The position numbers were made by a program, and so were the translations under genes. This document shows positions 51,481 to 60,497 of a DNA stretch of 64,000 nt, one piece after another. The DNA lies in contig CAYGOT010000018.1 of assembly GCA_964351595.1 (NCBI GenBank), positions 6,499 to 70,498 on the forward strand. Direction: 5' to 3'. The notes beneath the pieces are model-generated. The model was not told where the DNA came from, searched no databases, and saw only the letters and a program-made list of their open reading frames with translations. This stretch comes from UBA6059 sp964351595 (lineage in GTDB: Bacteria; Bacteroidota; Bacteroidia; Cytophagales; Cyclobacteriaceae). Position 1 is the stretch's first letter. Every line of letters begins with the position of its first letter.

Positions 51481-52758
51481 ATGAACAGTAATAGCCGTAG
51501 AAAATTTACCAAATCACTGCTCACGGGTATGGCACTGCCAGCGGTATTCCCTGCAGTTGCTGCCAATTCTGATTTTTCCGATAGGAAGAAAGAGAACTTG
51601 CCCTGGATCCCGCAAGGCAATGATGAGGCCTACTGGGAATCGGTGAAAGCGCAATTTCGCTTTGCGCCAGGGCTGAAATACTTCAACAATGCCTCGTTGG
51701 GCTCTTGCCCTGATGTAGTGCGAACTAAGACCAACGAGTATCGTGACCTGCTCGACTCATTCCCCTCCAAATACATGTGGGGGGGATGGAAAGAGGAAAT
51801 TGAACAGACGAGACAGTCCATTGCTGATTTGTTTTCCGTGTCCAACGAGGAAATAGCACTTACTCACAATACCACTGAAGGTATGAACCTCATTGCTCAA
51901 AGCATCGAGCTTCAGCCCGGGGATGAGGTGATTCTGGCAGATCATGAGCACACCAGCGGTTCGATCCCTTGGAAGTACTGGCAGGAGTCAAAGGGTATCA
52001 AGATAGTAAGGCCAGTGTTGCCCATTCTCCCGCAAAGTGTAGAGGAGTTGGTGGAGACTTATCGCAAAGCGATCACACCACGAACAAAGGTGATCTCCAT
52101 GTGCCACATCGTGAATACCAATGGGATGATCCTACCGGTAAAGGAGGTGTCAGCCATGGCACATGAGCGTGGTATTCTTGTGGCTGTTGATGCTGCACAG
52201 TCTGCGGGTATGTTCAAAATTGACCTGCATGACCTTGGCTGTGACTTCTACACAGCAAGTGCGCACAAGTGGCTTTTTGCCCCAAAGGGAATTGGCTTCT
52301 TCTATGCCAGGCAAGAAAGTCAGAAACACTTAAAGCCCCTGGTGGTCTGTCGCGGCTATGATGATGAGAGTATCCGCCGGATCGAGAATTACAATACACG
52401 TAACCTACCGGAATTGCTTGGTATGGGGGAGGCAGTGAATTATCACAATCAGATAGGAGGTGATAAAATCACTCAACGCTCGTATGAGCTCAAGACTTAC
52501 TTTAGATCAAAGCTCGAAGACAAACCAAAATTTAAATTGAAAAGTCCTGAGGCTGATGAACTGTCAGCGGCCATTCAGGTGGTAGAGGTCGTGGGTAAGG
52601 ATGTTGTAGAAGTCAAAGAGCTACTTTTCAAAAAAGAAGGTATCGACTGCCGGCCTATGACGACCTTTGATCTTAACGCGCTGCGCATTTCTCTGGCCAT
52701 TTATATCACCAAGAAAGATATTGATGGATTGGTGAATACGCTGGAGTCTATTGCTTAA
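51481..52758 (+). CDS. Tat-exported class-V aminotransferase-fold PLP enzyme
   Basis: The 425-residue protein has a twin-arginine signal (SRRKFTK, then a hydrophobic stretch to about residue 28). The PLP lysine is Lys263 in ASAHKWLFAPKG, and LTHNTTEGMN and VDAAQSAGMF are other cofactor contacts. It resembles isopenicillin-N-epimerase-like proteins. The reaction is unknown. The PLP cofactor would be loaded before Tat export. A RidA lipoprotein gene follows. Confidence 0.85.
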   Translation: MNSNSRRKFTKSLLTGMALPAVFPAVAANSDFSDRKKENLPWIPQGNDEAYWESVKAQFRFAPGLKYFNNASLGSCPDVVRTKTNEYRDLLDSFPSKYMWGGWKEEIEQTRQSIADLFSVSNEEIALTHNTTEGMNLIAQSIELQPGDEVILADHEHTSGSIPWKYWQESKGIKIVRPVLPILPQSVEELVETYRKAITPRTKVISMCHIVNTNGMILPVKEVSAMAHERGILVAVDAAQSAGMFKIDLHDLGCDFYTASAHKWLFAPKGIGFFYARQESQKHLKPLVVCRGYDDESIRRIENYNTRNLPELLGMGEAVNYHNQIGGDKITQRSYELKTYFRSKLEDKPKFKLKSPEADELSAAIQVVEVVGKDVVEVKELLFKKEGIDCRPMTTFDLNALRISLAIYITKKDIDGLVNTLESIA

Positions 52759-52850
52759 AACCAATCATTTTGCCATATTTTGCTAAAATAGAATAAGCGG
52801 CCTTGACTTTGTGAGAGGAGCCAAACGCGATCTTTTAAACCATAACCATT

Positions 52851-53429
52851 GTGAGAAACACTTTACAATTAATCGCCTTCGCTTTATTGCTATTCGCAGT
52901 GGCCTGTACTGGCAGTGCCCCCCAAGTGCAGCAAGTGGCTATCAAAGCAGATACTCCTCCTGAAGGCTATGATCCCGAGGCTAAGCTAGCGGAGCTGGGT
53001 ATCACCCTACCGGAACCTCCCAAACCAGTAGCCAATTATGTCAATGGTGTACAAACAGGGAACCTCATCTTCCTGGCAGGCAAAGGGCCAAAGGGAGCCG
53101 ATGGCTCTGAGCTTCACGGCAAGTTGGGACAGGAGGTGTCTATCGAAGAGGGCTATGCAGGAGCGCGACTCACTGCGATCAATCAAATGGCCGTGCTCAA
53201 AGACATGCTTGGTAATCTCAACCGGGTAAAACGAGTGGTCAAGGTATTGGGTATGGTCAACTCCTATCCTGATTTTGTGGATCAGCCTAAAGTGATCAAT
53301 GGCTTTTCCGATCTCATCGTCGAGGTATTTGGAGAGCGAGGCAAGCATGCCCGTGCAGCTGTAGGGATGGCCTCACTTCCCAGAGGACAGTCTGTAGAAA
53401 TAGAGATGATTGTGGAGGTTTATGATTGA
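52851..53429 (+). CDS. RidA-family lipoprotein
   Basis: The 192-residue protein starts with GTG and has a lipoprotein signal with lipobox FAVAC (about residue 19). The RidA domain follows: VQTGNLIFLAGKGPKGADG, VVKVLGMVNSYPDF and a final GMASLPRGQSVEIEMIVEV. The Arg of the cytoplasmic RidA motif is not obvious at the same place (ARAAVGMASL). It would be membrane-anchored next to the Tat-exported PLP enzyme, perhaps deaminating its enamine products. Confidence 0.82.
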   Translation: MRNTLQLIAFALLLFAVACTGSAPQVQQVAIKADTPPEGYDPEAKLAELGITLPEPPKPVANYVNGVQTGNLIFLAGKGPKGADGSELHGKLGQEVSIEEGYAGARLTAINQMAVLKDMLGNLNRVKRVVKVLGMVNSYPDFVDQPKVINGFSDLIVEVFGERGKHARAAVGMASLPRGQSVEIEMIVEVYD

Positions 53430-53519
53430 TCTTAGCTGCTTAAGCATTTATTGCGTGATGGCAACCAATCATTTCAAGGCATAATTCAAGGAATAGATGA
53501 CCACTAAATCATTATAATT

Positions 53520-53760
53520 TGTGTTGTTGTGTTCTAAGGTTTGCCATATGATAGAAGAAAGTCTCCTTACTCTCTGCGATGTATTCTGTGAATGCTGGGT
53601 CAAAATTTACTAAAGCCATTTCTTCTTCGTGCTGATAATCCGCGCCTGTAGGAGAATTGATTTTAGTTTTTTATCAGAGGATGCGCCTAAGTCTTTTTCA
53701 TTGAATTAATCGCTTGTAAGAGGGCACTAATAAATCATCATTCTTCCACAGTTGTCGTGA
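53520..53760 (-). pseudogene. Possible decayed gene fragment
   Basis: On the minus strand, protein-like but frame-broken stretches are visible, for example KDLGASSDKKLKSILLQA and MALVNFDPAFTEYIAESK, split by stops and shifted frames. I do not recognise the family. The rest of the gap 53430-53849 shows no gene. Confidence 0.3.
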
Positions 53761-53849
53761 CCAACTTGTTCAGAATACCCTAATGAGATAAACGTCAAAT
53801 CTTCTTGTCAGATTGTATAGTATTGCTTGTCGACACAATTTCAATTGTA

Positions 53850-54485
53850 ATGAAAGAAAGTGATGCTGTTCTGTGTATGTTTTCTGGAGGCATTGACTCC
53901 ACTGGTGTGCTTCATCGATTATTGAACGAGCATAATTATCGTGATAAGCAGCTCATCTTACATCATATTCATTTGCATAGTCGAGAGAATAGGGCGTTAG
54001 CAGAGTCTATTGCCGTTAAGAATATATTGAAATACTATAAAAAGAATTCAGATCAGGTGATAACGATTACAGATAGCACCTTCGATTCTACTGGATTTAA
54101 AAACTTAAAATCTAATAAGTTTCCATTTGACACTGATATACAGGGTTTTATTGCAGCAAATATCTGTATAAGCCGACCTGACATTGGAGCGGTAGCGTTT
54201 GGCAGGACCAAAACCGACATTAAAGGGCTCAAATCGGGATTTGTCAAACGAATGCTCAGACTCCAGCACGTGTTTGATGCTGTATTGTTAAATGAACCAA
54301 AGCCTCATCCTAAGTTTATTTATCCAGTTTCATCCTTTTCAAAAGAAGAGATATGGAGCTTTCTACCAGAAGAAGTAAAAAGAAACGTGTGGTGGTGCCG
54401 ACGGCCGGTTTATAAGAATAAACAGGCTATACCATGTAGAAAATGTATCACTTGCAAAGATGTTTTGGCGTTTCACGATTTTTAG
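53850..54485 (+). CDS. QueC-like PP-loop ATPase
   Basis: The start ATG 53850 (MKESDAVLCMFSGG) gives 211 residues; an in-frame TTG at 53805 adds 15. It has the PP-loop FSGGIDSTGVL and a C-terminal four-cysteine site WWCRR...CRKCITC, as in QueC zinc sites. QueC makes preQ0. No other queuosine or 7-deazaguanine genes adjoin, and the sequence is divergent in the middle, so it may activate another carboxylate. Confidence 0.65.
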   Translation: MKESDAVLCMFSGGIDSTGVLHRLLNEHNYRDKQLILHHIHLHSRENRALAESIAVKNILKYYKKNSDQVITITDSTFDSTGFKNLKSNKFPFDTDIQGFIAANICISRPDIGAVAFGRTKTDIKGLKSGFVKRMLRLQHVFDAVLLNEPKPHPKFIYPVSSFSKEEIWSFLPEEVKRNVWWCRRPVYKNKQAIPCRKCITCKDVLAFHDF

Positions 54486-54566
54486 TTGAGGTGTCGGTTA
54501 ACCTGGAATTTAATCTTCAAGTCCTTCAAGAGTGATCGGTATCAGCAGAAGACTAGGTTAGTTATT

Positions 54567-54604
54567 CTACAAGCTCTGGATTCCCCTTAAATAAGGGGAA
54601 CTTG
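54567..54604. terminator. Inverted repeat after the QueC-like gene
   Basis: TTCCCCTTA-AA-TAAGGGGAA (54581-54600) with flanking CAAG/CTTG forms a strong hairpin without a clear T-run. It probably stabilises or ends the upstream transcript. Confidence 0.45.
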
Positions 54605-54726
54605 TTGATAACGACACTGAACTCCATATAATGATCTGTAAGTGTTTCTTGGCTATCGCAAATATTTATAAGAGGTACAGGCCGTTTTTCAATTGAGTGC
54701 TAACTTTCAAAATCAACAGAATTGCC

Positions 54727-57700
54727 ATGCTACAACGAATCATACTATCCCTTAGCGCTTTATTCATTTGCCTCCTAAGCTGGTCCCAGCCCTTGCCAAT
54801 GGATCAACTGCAATCACTGAAGATCCGAAATGTTGGACCCGCCAACATGAGTGGTAGGATTACGGCCATAGATGCCTTGCAGTCTAACCCTAAAATAATA
54901 TTCGTAGGAGCGGCCTCCGGAGGGGTATGGAAATCAGAGAATGGAGGTACGGCGTGGAAGCCGGTGTTCGATGAACAGCCCACACAAAACATTGGCGCCA
55001 TCGCCATACAGCAGGACAATCCTGATGTGGTATGGGTAGGAACTGGTGAAGGCAACCCCCGAAACTCCATGAACCTGGGTATGGGGATTTTCAAAAGTCT
55101 GGACGGTGGTAAGACCTGGTCACATCTTGGCTTGGAAGCCACGAAATCAATCCATCGCATCCGCATTGATCCTACCAACACACAAGTCGTGTATGTAGGT
55201 GCGATGGGAGATCCATTCAACCCCAATGCAGACCGAGGCTTGTACAAAACAACCGATGGCGGCAAGACGTGGAAGCAGATCCTTTTTAGCAACAGTGAAT
55301 CAGGCATTGCAGATCTGGTAATGGATCCAACTAATCCCCAAAAACTTTTTGCTGCATTGTATCAGCATCGACGCACGCCGTACTATTTTACATCAGGTGG
55401 TGCTGGCTCAGGCCTTTACATGACAGTCGATGGAGGAGACAGTTGGCAGCAACTTGGGGAGACGGATGGATTACCTGCCGGCGAGTTGGGAAGAATCGGA
55501 TTGGCGATAGCACCTTCCAACCCTAAACGTATCTATGCGAAAGTAGAAGCCAGCAAGAACGCGCTGTACCGCAGCGATGATGGTGGATATCAATGGACGA
55601 TGATTAATGACAATCCTCGATTTACCAACAATCGACCTTTTTACTTTCAGGAATTGGCGGTAGACAGTAAAGACGCCAATCGCTTGTACAATATCTATCA
55701 GCCGCTCTCAGTGAGCTACGATGGAGGTGTCTCTTTTGACACCACTCCGATGATTCCAGCCGATGAGACTAAGGGGATTCATGCTGATTTCCATGCATTT
55801 TGGATGGACAACAATGATCCTGAGCATTTTATCATCGGTGGTGATGGAGGCATTGGTATTACCCACGACCATGGTAAGAGTTGGTATTTTGCGGAGACCA
55901 TTCCGGTAGCACAGTTTTACCAAATCAATGTGGATGAGGATAGGCCTTACAATGTCTACGGCGGCATGCAGGACAATGGCAACTGGTCAGGGCCTGCTTA
56001 CACGTGGAAGCGTGGAGGCATTCGTACGCTGTACTGGCAGTATTTGGTAGGCGGTGATGGGTTTTACATTGCACCTGATCCTGACAATTCCCGTTTTGGC
56101 TATGGGACATCACAAAATGGCAACCTGTATCGCTATGATAAACTCACGGGTTATTATCTCAGTATCAAGCCACCAAGCCCTGATCCTAACCAGCAGCTGC
56201 GATGGAACTGGAATGCGGGATTTGCGACCGACCCCTTCGACAAGAATGCCGTTTATTATGGTTCTCAATACCTTCATGTATCTAAGGATAAAGGAGCTAG
56301 CTGGCAAATCATTTCACCTGACCTTACCACAAATAATCCTGAACACCAGCAAGGAGACTATGGAGGGTTGACGTTAGACTTATCCGGAGCAGAAATGTAC
56401 AACAGCATATTGGCGATAGCGCCAAGCCCCGTGGATAAGGATAAAATCTGGGTGGGGTCTGACGATGGACAACTGCACCTGACCAGGGATGGGGGTGCGA
56501 GTTGGATCAACCTAACGGCTAATGTCAAGGACATGCCAAAGGAGGCCTGGGTCGCACGCATCAGCGCGTCTACCTACGATGCACAAACGGCCTGGATGGT
56601 GGTCAACAACTACCGCAAAGGAGACTATGCACCCTACCTGTTCAAAACTACCAATGATGGGAAATCATGGGAGCGGGTAGTGGATGGCTCGGATGTCAAA
56701 GGTTATGCCCTCTCGTTTATACAGGATCCAGTGGAGCCTAACTTAATGTTTTTGGGGACTGAAAACGGCTTGTGGGTGAGTATAGACGCAGGAGCAACCT
56801 GGACACAGTTTGGCAATGGCTTTCCATCCGTATCGACCATGGACTTGAAAATTCAACAAACAGAATCAGCCCTTATCGTGGGCACCTTCGGTAGGGCTAT
56901 TTGGGTGCTGGACGATTTACTGACCTTGCGTGAAATAGCCGGTAAGCGCATTACGAAACCTATCACCGCGCTACCTATGAATGATGCGGTACAGGTAAAA
57001 GGACTGTTCATCAACCCTCCCGGCAATATCTGGTCAGGGTTTAATACGACGTTTGAAGGGGAGAACAAGGTTTTTCAGAAAACAGAGATCCCGGTTTTCA
57101 TTAAAGATGCCAGTAAAACTGGTGCTGTCAGTGTATCAATTTACGATAGTAACCAGCGATTGATCAATGAGTTGGAAGCTACTGACCTTCAAACCGGATT
57201 GAACTATATCATCTGGCGGCTGGACGAGCGGGGAGCCAGTCTACCCGGTGCCTGGGTGCATGAGTTTTCCCGGGACATCCCTGTATTACTGGGCAACTAT
57301 TCGATTGTGGTAACGGATGAGAATACCACTGATACCACTACCGTGAAAATCATCCCGGATCCGAGGTTTGATTTGGACCTTGCGGTAGATGAAGCGTTAT
57401 ATGCTTATCAGAAAGAGGTGGATGTGCAAGTAGCGAAGCTGTCCGAGGCTTTGAACGGATTGGATGATAAGATGCAGCGAGTAGATAAGCTGGAGAAACA
57501 ATTGATGGCAATGGACTATGCTAAAGATCATGTGCTGATGAAGGAAGTAGCTGCCATCAAAACAAAAATAGAAGAAGTGAAGGCCATGGGTAGAACCCCT
57601 CGCCCTGACCGTCAGGTGGGGGCATGGCAGACGTTGGAAGTCACGGCCTATTCTAAGTTGGGAGAGGTGATGTCGATTGCCAAATCGAGGCTGGAGCCAC

Positions 57701-57846
57701 CGTCTGAGCAAGAGCATCAGAGACTCAATGAAGCAGGAGTGTTGATCGATGCATTTGCCGATAGGGTGAGCCAGTTTGATGCTGAAGCATGGAGTGCATT
57801 CATCGATACAGCGGAAAAGTATCCTGTTTCATGGCTGGATAAGTAA
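54727..57846 (+). CDS. Secreted BNR/sortilin-like repeat protein
   Basis: From ATG 54727 the protein has 1039 residues with a signal peptide (LQRIILSLSALFICLLSWSQ). Some fifteen beta-propeller repeats carry Asp-box motifs such as SENGGTAWKP, SLDGGKTWSH and TTDGGKTWKQ (about residues 30-750). An Ig-like region and a coiled-coil end follow. The family (VPS10/sortilin-type) is common in marine Bacteroidota; the function is unknown, possibly glycan or protein binding. No C-terminal type IX domain is evident. Confidence 0.8.
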   Translation: MLQRIILSLSALFICLLSWSQPLPMDQLQSLKIRNVGPANMSGRITAIDALQSNPKIIFVGAASGGVWKSENGGTAWKPVFDEQPTQNIGAIAIQQDNPDVVWVGTGEGNPRNSMNLGMGIFKSLDGGKTWSHLGLEATKSIHRIRIDPTNTQVVYVGAMGDPFNPNADRGLYKTTDGGKTWKQILFSNSESGIADLVMDPTNPQKLFAALYQHRRTPYYFTSGGAGSGLYMTVDGGDSWQQLGETDGLPAGELGRIGLAIAPSNPKRIYAKVEASKNALYRSDDGGYQWTMINDNPRFTNNRPFYFQELAVDSKDANRLYNIYQPLSVSYDGGVSFDTTPMIPADETKGIHADFHAFWMDNNDPEHFIIGGDGGIGITHDHGKSWYFAETIPVAQFYQINVDEDRPYNVYGGMQDNGNWSGPAYTWKRGGIRTLYWQYLVGGDGFYIAPDPDNSRFGYGTSQNGNLYRYDKLTGYYLSIKPPSPDPNQQLRWNWNAGFATDPFDKNAVYYGSQYLHVSKDKGASWQIISPDLTTNNPEHQQGDYGGLTLDLSGAEMYNSILAIAPSPVDKDKIWVGSDDGQLHLTRDGGASWINLTANVKDMPKEAWVARISASTYDAQTAWMVVNNYRKGDYAPYLFKTTNDGKSWERVVDGSDVKGYALSFIQDPVEPNLMFLGTENGLWVSIDAGATWTQFGNGFPSVSTMDLKIQQTESALIVGTFGRAIWVLDDLLTLREIAGKRITKPITALPMNDAVQVKGLFINPPGNIWSGFNTTFEGENKVFQKTEIPVFIKDASKTGAVSVSIYDSNQRLINELEATDLQTGLNYIIWRLDERGASLPGAWVHEFSRDIPVLLGNYSIVVTDENTTDTTTVKIIPDPRFDLDLAVDEALYAYQKEVDVQVAKLSEALNGLDDKMQRVDKLEKQLMAMDYAKDHVLMKEVAAIKTKIEEVKAMGRTPRPDRQVGAWQTLEVTAYSKLGEVMSIAKSRLEPPSEQEHQRLNEAGVLIDAFADRVSQFDAEAWSAFIDTAEKYPVSWLDK

Positions 57847-57950
57847 CGATAATCTAACGACCGAAGAGGATCTGGCTTTTTGTTGTTACCTGACAGTAAG
57901 GTTCTCTACCAAGACATGGACTCTCAATTCATTCTTATAGCCAACGACAA

Positions 57951-60461
57951 TTAGGCAGCTGTGGCATTTGAATCCTCCCACGAGAAGTCTCCTAAATATC
58001 GATGTGACACCTTACCATTTTCATCCATGGCGAATAGATAAAGCCAACCATTATCACAGAGGTATCTCACCATTTTGTGCTTTTCAAGAATCGCGTTCAT
58101 TGCTTCTTTAGGGGCTTCTATTATCACATTGAGCCTCAAAGGCTCGTGTTGGAATTTTTCTCCGTCATGAATGGATTGGAGAGGCAATCCAACCCGTAGA
58201 TCACCTGAAAAACCTTCAAAAACACCCACACCGGCTGTTACGTTGTGAAGGGTTTTATTACCAGAACCCATATTCAAATTGTCTACAGCGGAACCGTAAT
58301 ATTGTAGGTTGATCCAACTGGTGACTACCATGGGTGCTGTCATGATTAACTCCAGAACAGAAAAATTTGAATCTCGTTCCCATTGATAGGAGTGTAGAAA
58401 TGATTGACCTTCAAAGTTAATGCCCTTGGTTCTCTCGCGAGGTGCGACAACAAATGTATTACATCCTGCAAGCCCCCACTCAGGTCGTACCTGAGACCAG
58501 TCCTTACTTTTCATTACAATTGATTTATGAACATCTGATTTAGGGTCATTGGTCATACGAAATGAACGTTCTGTTCGTGTCGCTATTCCAGCGGCTGCAA
58601 GGGATTTTTTCAATCCTTGCAAAAGTCCACGTTGTTCGCTCGGAACATCCTGCTCATTGAAGATGCTCACTTCATCAGTAGTGGTATCATGAAGACATGC
58701 AAGAAAGGTCGTCTCTACCGGAATGAAAATACCCTCTTTTTGAAGGCCGGCCCTTACCTTCCGATTATTGAGCACTGCTGCTGCCACGCGTGCATTGGCT
58801 TCTCCGGTATGTCCTCCACATGCTCCGCAATCATACCCTGTGGCGTGAGGGTTGTTGACCATTGTCGAGCCATGTCCTACGATGAGAACGAAGTTGGCAA
58901 AGTCGTCTGTCAATGACATAGCCGTCAATGCATTTTTGGCCATTTGGATTTGTTGGTCCAGAGGGATACCGGCAGTTTCATCTTTATACTCCCTGCTTTC
59001 CAGATTAACACTTAGTTTTTTTAGAATGTTATCCGAAATACCGTTTTGAGTGGGGTGTGGTACTGGTCTGGTCAACCCAAATGAATCCGTAAACAGCTTT
59101 GGTAGATAGGACAAGCCCATTGGACTGACAAAGCTGAAACAAGTGACCGCTCCTGATTTGAAGGATTTCCAAACCTGCTGAAAATGCCGTTGCATAATCC
59201 GACCATTAAACGCTTTCTGGTAATCTTCCTTATCCGGTATTTCTTCTAATATCGTAGGGCCTGTTTTTAGCAGCACGGGGCATTGCGCCTCACCCTCCTC
59301 ATGACCAATGGGTACATACTTGATAGGGAAAGCAAAAAAACCGGCAAATCCGAGTGTTTCAATGGTATCATCAACAAGCTCCAGATTTCTGCGATATACT
59401 TCGGATCTAACGTCTATACAGAAGACGGCCTGTACCTTGGCTGAATTTTTACTTTTGGTTTTTGAGGATTCCTGCCCCTGAAATTTTTCTAGGATGTTGC
59501 GCTGTGCCGTCCGGTCAAATGCCTCCTGAAGTATCAATTTGTGCGCCAACTGTTGGTTAAGTGTGTTTCGAGCCTGGGCAACTGAAAGCAACTCCTTGGT
59601 GTCATTCCATTTTTTGTTAAGTTCTTTATTGTTGAGACTTTCCAATAGGCACGTCTCCCAACAAGTCAGGATGGCTAAAAACTCAATTTGCTTCCCATCA
59701 CGTCCGCCATTCAGCACATTGTCCCAGTCCAATCTTGCGGTATATGCAGACCAGCCGCCAACGGAGAGTAAAATTCGATGTAGATAGATCGGTATTCCCT
59801 CTGTTGGGATTCCTAACTTTTCTAGTGCTAATGCGGTCGCTTCTAACGGATTGTCAGGTATCGCCTTGATCAATTTTCTAAACCCGCTCAGTCCAGTCAA
59901 CTCTGGTGTTCGATCCACAGCGGCTTCAGCTTTCCAAGACGCAAACATCTCTTCATTTTGATCAGCAGCAGACCATATAGCCTGGCCAGTATCAAAGTAT
60001 GAGGATGCCCAGGTTGAGACTCGGGATATTACGAACCGCTTCCAGTCTTTGTTGGTCACATGTGTAGCAACATCTGCTACTGACAGTACCGATTCGGTAA
60101 GCTCAGATGCTTCGGGGTTGCTTTCCAGTTTTTTTATAAATTCTGCGGCATCAACTCTATCACCATGCTTTTGTAGAGCTGATGTGAGGTCATCGGAGTT
60201 GATTTTTCCTTCTCGGAATTTTTGCAGATAGAAAGATACTGGCAGTGTCATTTGAATGCCCCCTGCAGTCGCCAAATCATGGGCCACAGTTTCAAATTTT
60301 TTGTCGATCTGTCCCAGGTATGGATTTACAGCAACAAAATTTTCTAAAGGCCAAACTGGTGCAATCTTTTTACAAGCCTGTCTTAGCGTGTCAAGCAGAT
60401 TTTCTTGATGGTTAGTTAAATTATCAGACATGTGATTTGTTGATGGATTGTTGCTGGTCAT
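57951..60461 (-). CDS. dabA: DabA inorganic-carbon accumulation protein (DUF2309)
   Basis: The 836-residue protein has the zinc site Cys348 and Asp350 (FCIDVRSE), His530 (VGHGST) and Cys545 (YDCGACGG). The His-to-Cys spacing of 15 equals that of Halothiobacillus DabA. DabA has a beta-carbonic-anhydrase-like site and, with DabB, hydrates CO2 vectorially to trap bicarbonate in the cell. It lies 36 bases after dabB in one operon. Confidence 0.92.
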   Translation of the reverse strand: MTSNNPSTNHMSDNLTNHQENLLDTLRQACKKIAPVWPLENFVAVNPYLGQIDKKFETVAHDLATAGGIQMTLPVSFYLQKFREGKINSDDLTSALQKHGDRVDAAEFIKKLESNPEASELTESVLSVADVATHVTNKDWKRFVISRVSTWASSYFDTGQAIWSAADQNEEMFASWKAEAAVDRTPELTGLSGFRKLIKAIPDNPLEATALALEKLGIPTEGIPIYLHRILLSVGGWSAYTARLDWDNVLNGGRDGKQIEFLAILTCWETCLLESLNNKELNKKWNDTKELLSVAQARNTLNQQLAHKLILQEAFDRTAQRNILEKFQGQESSKTKSKNSAKVQAVFCIDVRSEVYRRNLELVDDTIETLGFAGFFAFPIKYVPIGHEEGEAQCPVLLKTGPTILEEIPDKEDYQKAFNGRIMQRHFQQVWKSFKSGAVTCFSFVSPMGLSYLPKLFTDSFGLTRPVPHPTQNGISDNILKKLSVNLESREYKDETAGIPLDQQIQMAKNALTAMSLTDDFANFVLIVGHGSTMVNNPHATGYDCGACGGHTGEANARVAAAVLNNRKVRAGLQKEGIFIPVETTFLACLHDTTTDEVSIFNEQDVPSEQRGLLQGLKKSLAAAGIATRTERSFRMTNDPKSDVHKSIVMKSKDWSQVRPEWGLAGCNTFVVAPRERTKGINFEGQSFLHSYQWERDSNFSVLELIMTAPMVVTSWINLQYYGSAVDNLNMGSGNKTLHNVTAGVGVFEGFSGDLRVGLPLQSIHDGEKFQHEPLRLNVIIEAPKEAMNAILEKHKMVRYLCDNGWLYLFAMDENGKVSHRYLGDFSWEDSNATAA

Positions 60462-60497
60462 TTTTCGGTCTTCTATGATTATAAAATCTTTCTGAAA

